This document shows positions 1-11,635 of a DNA stretch of 64,000 nucleotides, piece by piece (the first letter of the stretch is position 1; each line of letters opens with the position of its first letter). A program made the translations under genes and the position numbers. A model generated the notes under the pieces. That model saw only the letters and a program-made list of their open reading frames with translations, searched no databases and was not told where the DNA came from. The DNA is from Thysanoteuthis rhombus. Taxonomy: Eukaryota; Mollusca; Cephalopoda; Oegopsida; Thysanoteuthidae. The stretch spans positions 44,292,959 through 44,356,958 of the forward strand of contig OY735227.1 in the NCBI GenBank assembly GCA_963457665.1. The letters run 5' to 3'.

Positions 1-720
1 TGACAATAAAAGTATAAAAAGTGATGAAAACAAGAACAAAAATGATAAAAATCTGTTTGAGCTCATCAAAACGCTATTCCCTAAGCTCACTGCAATACAC
101 ATCTCTATGATCCAGATATATAAAATGCAATGCGTATCAACATATTTCATACAAGCAGTCATTTTTGACGGCACAGGTAAAGTAGTAAGATAATGATAGA
201 ATTCTTTCAGTCAAAGTAACGATAATGAGAGGGAGTAAACCAGGAAATGAAATACTAATACCGAAAGTTTGCTTTGGCGGTAAATAACATCTGGTAATGA
301 TTAACCGGGAGGAAACTAACGGTAAATTCGAAGTTCTAAAAATATGCCCCGAAAGATGGAAGTTTTTGGTGAGGTTCTCCCAGTTTACTGTAAGGGCACA
401 GTTTCAACGATGGGGTCAGGGGATGATCATTCCTATAACACACAAGCACAAGCATCGGATATAACGCGTGTGGGAAAGGAAGTGCTTACCCCCTCCACTA
501 GCAAAGTCCGACATTCCAATAAACAACAGAAAAACAACAAAAACAAAGAGCTTAGTCAGAACTAATCAAAATACGATGAAGAGTTTAAACTGTTTTCACA
601 ACGAGAGAAAAGGTTTCGAATTACAAATTAGCTATATACGATACGGCGTATGGATATCGTACGACGATTTGAGGCTATGCCCGTGAGTTGAGAACGGGTT
701 AGACATTGTTGTTTCTCGGT
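1..720. other. Unassigned AT-rich sequence
   Basis: I see no convincing gene or repeat boundary. Two overlapping short ORFs (344-565 and 468-686) have compositionally biased, Lys/Asn/Ser-rich translations and no motif I recognise. Confidence 0.5.
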
Positions 721-724
721 TTAA

Positions 725-1255
725 GAATCACCCCAGGATGGCAAGCCTTCGACAGAGCAAGCTCAACCTTCAAAAACAAGTCGATCCCAATAATTCTAAA
801 AAGAAGAGTATACAGCCAATGCATCCTCCCAATAGTCACTTATGGGACTGAAACATAAAACTCAACCAAAAGACAAACCCACGAACTGAGAAGCATGCAA
901 CGCGCACATGAGAGAATTATGCTCAACCTCACATGGAGAGATCACAAGACAGCACAGTATATGGGGAAGAAAACAGGAGTCCGAGACATCATAGAAACTA
1001 TTAGAAAACTTAAATGGCAATGGGCAGGCCATGTTGCAAGAATGATAGACAACCAGTGGACATCACGACTCACTATACGAATCTCCAGAGATCACATACG
1101 AGACTGAGGCCGACAGAATACAAGATGGAGAGATGGACTGGACAAATACTGGCTCAGCAACGCCTACGATAGAGAATTGTGGCGAATCCTGGGGAAGGTC
1201 TATGTCCAACGACGGACGTTAAAAGACTGATGATGATGATGATGATGATGATGAT
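725..1255 (+). pseudogene. LINE-A (RTE-like) ORF2 C-terminal relic with (TGA)n tail
   Basis: Conceptual translation gives the C-terminal end of a non-LTR retrotransposon reverse transcriptase. A segment like SQCILPIVTYGTET is followed by MQRAHERIMLNLTWRD, then WQWAGHVARM and finally KVYVQRRTLKD. The motif WxWAGHVARM followed by a Trp/Arg-rich block is typical of RTE-like LINE proteins. At least two in-frame stops (after YGTET and after ISRDHIRD) break the frame. The ORF's terminal TGA is the first unit of a (TGA)n run at about 1228-1255, so there is essentially no 3' UTR. This is a 5'-truncated dead copy and the best reference for the family in the window. Confidence 0.85.
1228..1255 (+). repeat. 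(TGA)n tail of LINE-A
   Basis: A run of nine or so TGA units follows directly on the last codon of the LINE-A relic. It is the 3' tail typical of RTE-like elements rather than an independent microsatellite. Confidence 0.85.
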
Positions 1256-1731
1256 CCTTTGTAACTTGCCAGATTTTGCAAATTGCTATTACTAAACTAA
1301 AAGAAAATGCTGATTTTAAACCAGAACAATAGTTACTTGGACCGTGATGTCAGACTAATGCTTGCAAAATCCACCGTTGTTCCATCGTAGAGAAATACAC
1401 ACTCACAATAATCGATGTGGAGCAGGCGAAGATAAACAGGCTTGTCAGTTTAACACTTCACTGGGTACGTTACGGTGTTCGGGCGCAAAATTATAGGCGA
1501 TGACGGGCATCCATTTCCCTTGCGCGGGAAACACTGGTATTTACTGATCAATATTCATCGCTGTAGCCACTCACTTGAAAAGATATTTTAATCTGCATGC
1601 GCAAAGAGGCACATTCTAATAGCGGTTGACTTTTATTGAAACACCCTTGACCTCTATGCTGCAATGATGTTTTCTTAAAAAGTTTATTTTCAATTCTTTT
1701 TTCTTTCGTTTGTGAGTATAGCTGTAATTAT
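1256..1731. other. Unassigned spacer
   Basis: No ORF, tRNA-like fold or repeat family recurring in this window was recognised between the LINE-A tail and the first MITE-A copy. Confidence 0.4.
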
Positions 1732-2283
1732 CAGAAACCGTCAACCAAAATTGTCACCTTGACCGCCAACGTAAGCTTCTTCAGTTTTTAAGTTGGTTCA
1801 GCTGGCTATGTATACGTGTTCAGGCTGTACCAATGGATCTACAGGGCTGAAAATTTGAATATTCACTCCTTATTATATGTAGAAGAAGCGTTTTGTTTTT
1901 TAAATTTTTTTTCAATCAGTGTAATTTTTAGTGGAGGCGTTCAATTGGTAATGAATATTTATGTTAAATTCTCTATAATGGGCGTTGTGGTGAATCCTGG
2001 GAAGGTCTATGTCCAACGACAGACGTTGAAAGATTGATGATGATGATGATGATGATGATGATTTATACTGAATTATGACCAGTTTATTCCTAGCAGCAAT
2101 GACGCGTCTCTTTTTACAAAATTCAGAATTCTTTTACGGATCACTGCCCAACAAGGTGCGAGGGAAGTAACGTATTTATTGATCACCCCTTTTCCTGATA
2201 TCTTGATTGATCGTCCCCAACATGGCTTGCTGCCAAAAGACGTTGGTCATATGACGGTTTCTGTTGAATGATTAACCAGACCT
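1732..2283 (-). mobile_element. MITE-A copy 1 (split by a LINE-A fragment)
   Basis: Minus-strand copy of the commonest element of the window. It opens with AGAAACCGTCAACC, carries TTCTTCAGTTTTTAAG and the TGATCACCC/TTGATTGATCG blocks, and closes with the reverse of GGTCTGGTTA. About 80 bp of LINE-A 3' end is inserted at 1981-2062. Element size without the insert is about 470 bp. It has no coding capacity, and the short inverted ends TAGAAACYGTCA suggest a non-autonomous DNA transposon. Confidence 0.75.
1981..2062 (+). mobile_element. LINE-A 3' end inserted into MITE-A
   Basis: Only the last ~25 codons (ending KVYVQRQTLKD) and the (TGA)n tail are present, a strongly 5'-truncated insertion. 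It is flanked by diverged direct repeats TTTATGTTAAATT (1958-1970) and TTTATACTGAATT (2062-2074). Both resemble the uninterrupted MITE-A sequence at that place and fit a target-site duplication of about 13-15 bp. Confidence 0.75.
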
Positions 2284-2515
2284 GCTTGTTTTATTATTCA
2301 AATTTAATACCGAACGATTTCTCTACCCCAATTATTCCTAGGATTTTAATCATTTCTCCCATACCAACTTTCTCTTTCAGAGCTCTGATGAGACCTGGGA
2401 CGGGTAAAACGAACGCAGGCTAAAAATTTCGATATTCGAAGTAGTCTCAAGTATTTTTCCTTTTCCATATTGTCAACTTTTTCACAATACATACACACAC
2501 ATACATGCATACATA

Positions 2516-2517
2516 CA

Positions 2518-2548
<31 letters not shown>

Positions 2549-2559
2549 CACACACACAC

Positions 2560-2605
<46 letters not shown>
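2516..2605. repeat. (CA)n/(TA)n compound microsatellite
   Basis: CA dinucleotides at 2516-2560 run into TA dinucleotides at 2562-2605. The Cys/Val-rich minus-strand ORF over it is an artefact of the repeat. Confidence 0.95.
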
Positions 2606-2606
<1 letters not shown>

Positions 2607-3009
2607 CAATACTTCTTTTTTCTGAGTTAAATGTTTTTTTTTTATTCAAAAGTCACCTTACGAATACCAATATTCACAAGAAATTCAGGATAAAGGCCAC
2701 AAAAAGTTCAGAAAGGTATTTTGGTTTCTCAAAAAACAACGTATGTTTGGTAATTCTAGCCATGTAGAAGCAAGACACTTCATGTCTCGCTTGTGAACAC
2801 GCCACCTGGAGTTAAATGAATGGTAAATTATATCTGCAAGAAGAGAGGCGCCGAAAATTCAAGAATAGACAGAATAACTTTAAAAAAAGAAAAAGACTAT
2901 TATTCTTGATTAAGATGCATATCTCGCAGACCTTGTTCTGGCGAGGAGCTTATCCCGCCCGACTAACCTTTTAAATACGACTCAGCCATGTAAATAAACG
3001 GAAAAAAAT
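2606..3009. other. Unassigned spacer
   Basis: AT-rich, no recognisable gene or repeat family. Confidence 0.4.
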
Positions 3010-3435
3010 CAGGCCTGGTTATTCACTCAATGAAGACAGTAACGTGACCAACGCCTTTTGGCATCATACCATTGGGGGATGATCAATTTAGAAATCAGAA
3101 AAAGAGGTAATGAATGAAAGTTATTTCTCTTGCTCTTTGTTGGATCGCTTAAAAAGTCTGAATTTTCAAGAAACAAAAGGTAAATTTTGCTGGACATAAA
3201 AGAAGGGATCAGTTTAGCAAATCTGCCCCCATCATTTAGTGGAGGAATTATCAAAAAACAAAAAACATAAAATGATGCTTTTTTTTTGTTGTTGACATAA
3301 TAAGGAATAAATGTTTAGATTATCAACTCTCTAGCTATATTGGTGCCATCCCATACGCTTGATACAAATAGCCAAACCAACATAACAACTGAGAGAAACT
3401 TCTGTCGACAGTTATTGTTTTGACAGTTTTTAACG
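3010..3435 (+). mobile_element. MITE-A copy 2
   Basis: Starts CAGGCCTGGTTATTCACTC, continues through the GTAACGTGACCAACGCC block, GGTGCCATCCC and ends in the degraded terminal GACAGTTTTTAA. It has the same order of blocks as the other copies and no ORF of its own. Confidence 0.75.
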
Positions 3436-3469
3436 GCCATCTATATTGTGAATCTAACAAAAAGAGCAA

Positions 3470-3655
3470 AAATAGATCGAGGTTGGGGGGATTAGAAGGA
3501 GGAAAAAGAGAAACAAAAGAGAGGGTGGGAGGTAGAGAAGTAGAAAAAAGGGAAAAAGAGTCAGTAAAAAAAAAAAATGAGGGAGGAAAGAGGAATGGGA
3601 GGAGAAGGAAAGAAGCCCAAAAAGTAGACGAAAGAGAAACTCTCCATCACAGTCG
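3470..3655. repeat. Purine-rich low-complexity tract
   Basis: About 180 bp that is almost purely G and A on the plus strand. The Lys/Arg/Glu-rich ORF across it is an artefact. A similar tract lies at 4555-4770. Confidence 0.8.
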
Positions 3656-4049
3656 ATAATTGAACAACCGTAGCATAAAAATTTGAAGTCATGTAAAAAA
3701 AAAATCCATCAAAAAATGAATACGATCAGAATAAATTCTATTCATGAAATCATTTGCAATGTCCACTGGAAAACATCTGAAATGGAGTAATTAAACATCT
3801 AGATATTGATAATCTATAACCGTCTAAATAAGGCTGCAATAAAGGTCAAAAATTCTTTAGAAGAGGTCTAGTGGTGTATTGATGCCGATTTTCAAGTCTA
3901 TTGACAAAACAGTATGGCCAGAAGCACTGAGACGCACAAACACACAAACATGCTCACAAATAGAAAGGGAAAGAACTCTTCGACACCGTTCATGACCATG
4001 GTCATTCAATGAGAGGATGAGGGAGAAAGAGAAAATAAAGAGAAATGAA

Positions 4050-4560
4050 ATATCCGTATCTCACATAAGTGAATCACCCTAGCCCGTATGAGTACCAGAA
4101 CTAAAAAGCTAAAAATCATCTGAAGATATAGATCTTTCATATAAAATCATTTGAGAAAAAATAGATCAATTTATCAAAAATCATCCTTAAAAAATAGATA
4201 TTTTATCTAAAATTTTCTAACAAGTAGACCTTTTATCTACAATTATCAAAAAAATCTATCTTTTATCTAGAATTATCTAAAATATAGTTATTTCGTCTCG
4301 AGTTACACTAGGGCCAGATTTCGGTATTGTTGCCCCTAAATGACCATCGAGACCCCCAAAATCTTTTTTTTTAAAGCGTTTTTAGATGGTGCTTTGTGGT
4401 GTACTTGTGGAGGTTTTCAAGGTTGTAGTTACCAAAATGTGACCAGGACTGGAGACACAGACATACACACATAAATACAGGTCAAGAGGAGACGAATCTG
4501 TTGCCCACTTGGTTGATTGGACAGGCCATTCGTGTGGCTACGGTGTTTCGACAAGATGGA
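4050..4560 (+). repeat. Interspersed repeat R1, copy 1
   Basis: Recurs at 10,505-10,830 (inverted), 21,420-21,730 and probably 35,650-35,870 (inverted). Shared blocks are TAGCCCGTATGAGTACCAGAA, a degenerate tandem stretch of TTTTATCTAnAATTATC units (about 4125-4290), TTGTTGCCCCTAAATGACC, and AAAATGTGACC followed by a cytosine-poor end. No ORF is recognised. The family is unidentified and could be a non-autonomous transposon. Confidence 0.6.
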
Positions 4561-4770
4561 GAGAAATGAGAGGAAGAGGGAGAAACAGAATAGATTGAAG
4601 CGAAATGGCAGGAGTGGGTTTGAGAGAGACTAGAAGAGAAATTAGAGGAGGAGGGGTAAGATGAAATAGAGGGAGAAATAAAGAAAAAAAAAGGAAGTGA
4701 AATGAAGGAGAGGAAGATAGAATAAAGGAAGAGGAAGAGAAATGGAAAGGAGAAAAAGAGGGGCAAGACA
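4555..4770. repeat. Purine-rich low-complexity tract
   Basis: Long GA-rich stretch. The Ser/Phe-rich ORF on the minus strand is its translation, not a gene. Confidence 0.8.
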
Positions 4771-4779
4771 GAAGAAACG

Positions 4780-5103
4780 AGATTGGTTGCTGCTAGTCCG
4801 AACTCAACACCACCTTCTAATCCGGCAGAAGATGATCACTTTTGTAATAAGTATTTCTTGTATAAACAAACTCATTTATTAGAACAAAATAAATCCGTTC
4901 GTAGCTGTAAGATTAATTATCGTTAATATCTAAGATTTGTTAATTCAGCTCAGACAGTCGGTTGGTCGTGATTACGGTTGAGGAAACTGAATTTTACAAA
5001 TCGGTTAACATCCCTAATTTTGCTGAGGATTGTTCTCATTGTTCTTGTTCTTGTTGCAGTAGAAAAATAAAGTGAACTCCAGTTTTTGAGTTTGACAACA
5101 AAA
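4780..5103 (+). mobile_element. SINE-S1 copy (tRNA-derived)
   Basis: Belongs to a family seen at nine or so places here. Order of blocks: a leader ending CTGAAGATGATTA-like sequence, a Pol III A-box-like TTCAGCTCAG, a B-box-like GGTCGTGATTACGG, then GGATTGTTCTTGTT and GTAGAAAATAAAGT. The tRNA-like part is internal rather than at the extreme 5' end. The copy is followed by (TA)n. Confidence 0.7.
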
Positions 5104-5107
5104 AAGA

Positions 5108-5108
<1 letters not shown>

Positions 5109-5171
<63 letters not shown>
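5109..5171. repeat. (TA)n microsatellite
   Basis: About 31 TA units. Both flanking Ile/Tyr ORFs are artefacts. Confidence 0.95.
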
Positions 5172-5173
<2 letters not shown>

Positions 5174-5444
5174 ATTCTGATGTACCACTCAATACCATGA
5201 TTTCCAAAGAGATTTCGAGAAAATCTGCATTATCATATTCTAGCACAATCCATTTAATGAGAAAAAGCTTCTTGTGTCAGTCTGTCTGCCTGTCCGTCTA
5301 TCTATCAATATATCTATGTGAACGTATACGAAGATATTTAAAATAAGTGAATATATATCTTCCTCCATTACTCGTCTCTCTCTTGTATAATTTCAAGTAT
5401 ACCATGTCTTTTCGGAAATTGTCCTGCCAATCGATATCAACGAG

Positions 5445-5800
5445 AAAAAAGACTACTTAGGGCAATGGTGCCTTAGTCCACGTCAAAGCACTTCTCTTCC
5501 GACCGCACCCACTTATCAAAGTGTCTGTCTCACTTTTCAAAACAGTCTGCTATGTTATCTTTCGGGTCACCATCACCTGTTTCGACGCGTTTTCCCTAAT
5601 CTCATCTGCTGTCAGAAATTTCCTCCCTTCCAATGGTGATCTTAGCTTCGGGGAAAGCCAGAAGTCGCAAAGAAATATACCTGGACTGAAGGGAGACATA
5701 ACCGCCTGGGTGATGCGATATTTTGCCAAAACTCTCACAGTATGCAGGCTCACTCACTGGTGTCTCACAGCAAACTGAATAACCTAACGGAAGAGTTTCT
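5445..5800 (-). pseudogene. Mariner transposase C-terminal fragment (m1)
   Basis: The minus-strand translation contains VLAKYRITQ, PFSPGIFLCDFW, SPKLRSPLEGRKF and, after a frameshift, a KW..CFD-like C-terminus. In mariner transposases the third catalytic aspartate lies in SPDLxPCD followed by FWLFPKLK; here the SPD aspartate reads G. N-terminal and first catalytic regions are not present upstream, so this is a 3' fragment only. The subfamily differs from the other mariner pieces in the window. Confidence 0.8.
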
Positions 5801-5829
5801 CTTCGTGCATGCACAGTAAGGTCCCTTCA

Positions 5830-7130
5830 GATCGCCAAGTCACATTAAGGCCAAGCTACCAGTTCTTGATATATTTAAAATTGTTGATTAATTTCCAGAC
5901 ACACCTCGTATATATCAATTTACCAAAGTTGAATAACACTTACGTACGTATACCAAGGGGAATGTTCGCTCATATACAAATTTATCAATCCTTACATGTA
6001 CTGGTATCTGCAGATAGCATGAAAAAAACGCATTCGAGTAAACAAGGGATATATATTTTATTCATGAAGCCACAGTTCCTCGCCTGGAGCAAATTTTTCG
6101 TTTGTTTTTCCATCATAAATTTCGTCTTTTTAAAAGCATTTTTCCTTTAGCTGCGTCACTCGAGATATCCCAGCGTCCTTTGCCTCTACTGCCACTCACT
6201 AACGAGACTTGGCGAGATTTCTCGGCGCCGTGATGGATGGTGTTGTTGGTAAGAATAGCGAAATGGAGAAAAGAAGGCTACGAAAAGGAAAGAAACCGAT
6301 TCATGAGAAAAATAGAGGCGAATAATGAAGAGAAAAAAGGTCTGTCGAAACAATTCTAAATTCCTCAAACAAAAGAATAAAACCATGAAAATGGAGTTTG
6401 ATAATAAATTGAAGTAAGGAACAACGTTGTCTGCTTTCTGCCATTTTAGAAGTTTGCTAAACAATTGATTCTTTGCCTTCTTCAAATCGCAGTTCGGTGT
6501 CAGTATAAAGAAATCGAGAAGGGGTTGGGGAAATACAGGGCATTTGCCCTCTCCTCGGCAAGGGGTTCGAAATTTGGAATCTTATTGTCAATAAACGATA
6601 ATGGTGCATTATAACTGTTTTAAGTAATTTCAACCAAATGTCCCTACATGAGATTATTGCATTATCATTCGCTGGTCATTCGTGTCACCCTGGGGTCAGC
6701 TCATACGTCCTCCAGTTCAAGTGCACGATCTAAAATTTGGATCATAGAGTGGGTCGTACTTGCTTACACTACAAATGGCAGGTGAAATACCTATCGTATA
6801 ATAGAGTTACAGGTATATTCCAAATATACATTTTCGCTCCCATGTTGGAAATATTTGCGCTGCCCACCTTGGAAAAGTAGCAGCGGACGCTCATGCCATT
6901 GGCCGATCGGTTGGCAGTGCAGAAAATGGGAAAGGCTTGAATTCGTCTTCTCCCTCAAACTATGGTTAAAATAGCATATAATGATGCGATCGACGCCACT
7001 TCGGATGCTAGATGTCTCTTAGTCTATTTCCTATATTGCAAACGCAACCAAGACCGAGAAAAACATCGAAGTAGAGGTGATATTTGAGGTTGTGATTCCA
7101 ACTGTAGTAACGTTGGCCAAAAAGTGTTTA
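5830..7130. other. Unassigned 1.3 kb
   Basis: Contains an unrecognised 113-codon ORF (5809-6150, plus) and a 99-codon ORF (6186-6485, minus). Both are rich in Phe, Leu, Ser and Lys, as expected of random AT-rich sequence. No splice-site-flanked exon or repeat was recognised. Confidence 0.35.
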
Positions 7131-7319
7131 TCCAAAAATATTAGAAACTGAAAATCGTCTTAGTTGCCGCTAAAAATGAATTGCTGGTACAAACATAACC
7201 GCAGTTTTTGTTTTAGACTTTGATACTTAATTCGAAATAAGTATTATCTTACTATGTTCATGGAATGTACTATTTTAAAGCGTGAATTTTGCTCTGTTCG
7301 TTTAAACTGAACTTTTTAC

Positions 7320-7775
7320 TATTTATCTAGGTTTATTTGAAGCTACCAAAGGTGGAAAAAGCAAATTCGAGCAATTTTGTTACACACGTTCAAAATGTAA
7401 CGCAACCCAACGCAATGCTAACCAAGTTTTTGCCCAGAGGACTGTCAACAAACGTTCGGTTCCACATTGGTTCCAGAAATTTCGAAACGGATAAAAGAGC
7501 TTGGAAGATGTGGAAAACCTGCAATTGACGGTAGCCATTATTGGGGCAGACCCACGCAAAACAACTGGAGAGGTTGCAGAGGAACTAAACGTTGATCGTT
7601 CAACACGTGTTCGACCACGAATGTCTTCAATAACCAAGCAGCAGTTCTCAACGCCTTCGAAGAATTCATTGATTCCAGGACAACAGAATTTTTCGCTTCC
7701 GGAATAAATGGACTTGTTTTTAGTTGGCAAAAATTTGTGGATTCTGAAGGTTCTTATTTCGATTGGTAACTTCTA
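7320..7775 (+). pseudogene. Internally deleted mariner transposase (m2)
   Basis: The N-terminal helix-turn-helix half is recognisable: NKRSVPHWFQKFRNG, a run near LEDVENL, then TTGEVAEELNVDRS. The reading then jumps to the extreme C-terminus, FASGING followed by WQKFVDSEGSYFD. The whole D,D34D catalytic centre (about 200 residues in a full-length ~345-residue mariner protein) is missing. Frameshifts separate the parts. I could not resolve terminal inverted repeats. Confidence 0.8.
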
Positions 7776-9490
7776 TTCTCAGCAGAAATATACTGCTTTA
7801 AAGTAAAAAAAATCAAAATTATCTTCCCACTAACTTGATATGTGCACAATTTTGCGGATAGAAACCCCTCTTAAACAATGGACTCTTCCACTGAAATAAT
7901 TAGGTAATTGTTTTTATAAAAATGATCGCTTAGAAATTAAAATATCCGTGTTTTTTCCCCAGGTATTTGTAACAGTTGTTCTCACTCATATTCAATTTTT
8001 CACTGTGTCCAAATCGGCTAAAAATAAGATTATATGAGATCGATTTCAGTTTTTCTAACTCATCGCGCCATCCTACTTTCTGTTGGCCACAGTTCCTCAT
8101 GATCTCTGGGGATCCACGTTTAGAAATATGTGAATTGCACTAAATTTTGAACGTACGCAGAGACTCCTTTTCACAAAGTTAGAACTTGTTATCTTTTTAA
8201 ACATTCTCACAGCTGGCGAAATGAAAAAAAGGAACCCCAAATTCAAAACCATTTCGTATCGAGATCTGTTTTATTGACTTGCGTTGGTAAATTATCAATA
8301 AATAGAATAGAGCTAACAAAATGTTCATTTTTCATTGTCTATCATACCGTGTGGGCTGTCTGTATTTTGTAGATATAAAATATCCTTTCCGCTTATGTTT
8401 TGAAGCAATTTTTTTAATTATACGCGCAATCCACTTTTCTTTCTTACTTTTCAGAATACTTCCCCACTTTGGTCTATTGCCGTGTTTACAACCAATTATT
8501 CCGTATTGCCCATGTTCTGTAACTCAATAAACATATAATTTCTAATATCGATTTTTATTTTGTTTGTAATTAAATGCTTATGTTTTTAGAGAAAATTGTA
8601 TTTCTCTTGTGTGTATTGGACTATCCTGTTATATTTGACTAAGGCTATATCAAAACAGCACTGAAAATATTGTTATGTACTACCGATGCAATATGCTTGA
8701 TTTAATACTGGTTGAGGCCATCAAGTACAACACATTGTTGCGTTTTCACAAGGGTACGACACAAAGTCGCGTTTTCAGAAGTCAACACGTAGCCCCCCAG
8801 TTTCACACCTCAAGGGAACAGTGTAGTCTTCGCTGGGATCAGATCTCCCAATCAGATAAATAATTGATATTCTGCATAGTTCCTCTAGGCCTGACCCATT
8901 CTCAGAGATGGCGTGGTACAAAACAAAAGTATACGTACATTTCTAAGAGCGCTACGAACATTTCATTAACATTTCTAGAGAGAGATGAACATATTAGATT
9001 AAGTATAAATTTCTCTTCAAACACACAACTCTTTATCAAAATAGTGCCCAAAATTATACAATTTTGATAAAGAAATATTTCTTTGAGAATCTATCTCCAA
9101 AGACCAAATAAACTGTTATATATGGCACACATTCTGGACAGAATTACTCAGGAAAGCAATGAGGAGAAAATGGGAACAAAGAAAAACAGACATTTTATTT
9201 TTGAATGCTGATCTAACCAAATTATTTTGTTTTTAGTGTTTGTGTTTTGCTTTCCTGTGTACGATTTGGAAATCAACTAAAAATAACAGACAATTGTTTC
9301 GTCGATGTATTTATGAGCAATTATATCTTCCCATATCAATAATTAAAAATAAAACAGGATGTAGAAATATATCGCTTCCGTTTTTGAGAGACTGACGAAT
9401 AAGTAAATAAATAAATGGAAAATAAATAACCACCAGACGAAAGTTGATAAAAAATATCTGAAAACGAACAAACAAATCTTGTAGAATGAA
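7776..9490. other. Mostly unassigned; one short LINE-A orphan inside
   Basis: Apart from the LINE-A fragment at 8055-8125, nothing is recognised. ORFs of 60-70 codons here lack motifs. Confidence 0.35.
8055..8125 (-). mobile_element. Orphan LINE-A internal fragment
   Basis: About 70 bp containing CATCCTACTTTCTGTTGGCC and CATGATCTCTGGGGATCC. The same blocks occur in the LINE-A copies at 21.8 and 63.3 kb. It has neither tail nor start, so it is a relic of deletion or gene conversion. Confidence 0.6.
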
Positions 9491-9497
9491 AATGAAC

Positions 9498-9930
9498 AGA
9501 TCTGTTAGTCATGTGCACAATGTCTTTCAGACGTAGGCCGTGTTGGTGGTGATCGATTGGAAAATTGTACAAAGGTCTGATCAATGAATAAGTTACTTCT
9601 CTCAGCTTTTGTTAAGCAATGATCCCTTAATAGCCCAAGCAAGGCCACACATTAAGGGATCAGTTTAGAATAAACTTATTTTGCCAATTGAGCCCCCACC
9701 CAACTAACTAAAAAGCAATATTTTTGCTTTTTTCAAAACAAAACAAAACAAAACGTTTTTCACGAGACATAATAAGGAGTAAATACTGAAATTTCAGTCC
9801 TCTAACTCCATCGGTGCGGCCAGTACGTATGAAACATGCATAGTTAGCCAGACAGCCAGATAGACCAACTTGAAAACTGAAGGAACCTATTTCGACAGAT
9901 TAGGTGACAGTTTTGCTTGACGGTTTCTAA
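9498..9930 (+). mobile_element. MITE-A copy 3
   Basis: Contains GATCTGTTAGTCATGTGCAC, the TGATCGATTGGAAAA and TGATCAATGAATAAG blocks, TCCATCGGTGCGGCC, CAGCCAGATAG and the end TTGACGGTTTCTAA. The left TIR is partly eroded. Confidence 0.75.
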
Positions 9931-9944
9931 TTCGCCAATTATCC

Positions 9945-10015
9945 GATCATGAAACACACGGACACACAGACGAACACACAAACACAGAGGAGCATATGCA
10001 AGCACATACGTGTAT

Positions 10016-10049
<34 letters not shown>

Positions 10050-10060
10050 GTATACGCACG
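9945..10060. repeat. (CA)n-rich tract
   Basis: ACACA-rich sequence with an uninterrupted CA run at about 10,021-10,049. The overlapping Cys/Val and His/Thr ORFs are artefacts. Confidence 0.9.
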
Positions 10061-10504
10061 TGCGTTCACACACAAGCACAGCAAAGCACATACACATAAA
10101 TACTGGTTATGTAACCAGTAGCGCATTGATTACGTTGCTGGTACTGTAAGTCTGTAAAATTGAAGTCCATCGCCGACGAGAACTACAGAATTACAACCTC
10201 GCCCTATAAATATCTGGGGATATTTAAACTCATCTCACTTTGACGTTTGGCTAAATGAGAATAGATGAAAATATGAAGTTTGTGTTGCGTCAGCTCCTCA
10301 AGATGATGAGTGGAAAAAAGACGTGGGGTGAGGGGACTCGTCATGCAATCCCCGCCATTTTGAAATAGATAACAAATAAAAAAAAGTGCCTTGACAGTTA
10401 CTATTCTGCACCATCCATGTTACTCATAAACATTTCATTAAGAGTGAATAACCGTAGCCCCACGAATGGATCTCGACCAACCAACCAAGTGAACTACATA
10501 TTAC
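10061..10504. other. Unassigned spacer
   Basis: No recognised gene or repeat. Confidence 0.35.
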
Positions 10505-10830
10505 AGAGTGTCTATTAGTCTTTCTGTGCGTGTCTCTGGGCGCTCCTGGTCATATTTTTGGGCCTACAAACTTGTTAATTTGTACATTACTACGTACCAT
10601 CTAAAAATATCTTCTCTGTTTTTTACACCCAAAATGCTTTTTAGGATTTCTCGGATCATGTTCAACCAACAATGACCACATCTTGCACTGTTTTTTTTCA
10701 ATAAATTTAAGTAAAAGATCCATTTTCTAAATTTTAGATAATTTTCAGATTATTAATTCTGGTACACGCACGGGCTATGATGATTCATTTATATGAGGTG
10801 TGGATATCTTGATATTTTCCATGCTTTGAT
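10505..10830 (-). repeat. Interspersed repeat R1, copy 2 (inverted)
   Basis: The reverse complement aligns by eye with 4050-4460. Shared are the AGCCCGT...GTACCAGAA block, AAAATTTAGAAAATGG-like A/T units, AATGACCA and the GACCAGGA...CAGA block. Confidence 0.6.
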
Positions 10831-11011
10831 CAGTACAGAATAAGACAGAATAAGAGGAAATTGGAGTCAAACGTTTTCTGCACCAATCTTACAAAGACGA
10901 CATGGCTGCTTGCTTTGAAAATCAGCATTTAAAAATTTTGCTTTTACCTGGGTTCGGCCATCACCAACTTAGAACTACTTCAGTTACCACAGCAGATCCT
11001 ATTTCCAGTCT

Positions 11012-11013
11012 TA

Positions 11014-11046
<33 letters not shown>
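11012..11046. repeat. (TA)n microsatellite
   Basis: TA dinucleotides with one CA interruption. Confidence 0.9.
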
Positions 11047-11047
<1 letters not shown>

Positions 11048-11049
11048 CT

Positions 11050-11635
11050 TTCCAATTTTCAGTACCTACAATCTCGGTTTTATATGTTTGGCTATGCATC
11101 TCTGATTCATTTTGTGATTCTTTTACACTCAACTTTTTTTCCCACTTTTTTATATTTACTAAATTTATCTTTGTATAACGCAAGACCGATTGGGACAGAA
11201 GATTGTCTTACGCCAGGCTTCAAAGCAAAGAGGACTTCAAAGGCTTAAGAATCAGCGCTCGATATTCTAGCTTTTTTGCCTCTCACTATCTATACTTGTG
11301 GACATTTTCATTCTATTCTATTTGTCGATTGCTTCTATCTTTGTCACTTCCTTTTTTCGCCATTCTTTCACTTCTTCCGGTCATGTCTTCTTTCCTAATC
11401 ATGGCAGAAAAGTCAGTCCAGTCAATAAAGAACCTAATCCAACACGAAGGTCATGATGTTGTTCTTTGACAGCAGACGGCCATTTGCTGTCGATACAGAC
11501 TTATTTATGGTTGGCGTGTAATTGTGTCTGTCAATCAAGATTAAAATCGAATCCACTGGTTACTTCCGACTCGAATCAGCCCTCAGTAATTTCCTTTCAC
11601 AAAATAGCACAGTCCTCAGAGCAGTGAGTTGTGGA
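11050..11635. other. Unassigned spacer
   Basis: An 88-codon ORF (11,203-11,469) has no recognised motif. Nothing else is seen. Confidence 0.35.

Noticed and set aside
3420-3659. 79-codon Lys/Glu/Arg-rich ORF resembling a coiled coil
   Set aside because: The composition is set by a purine-only tract; no conserved motif.
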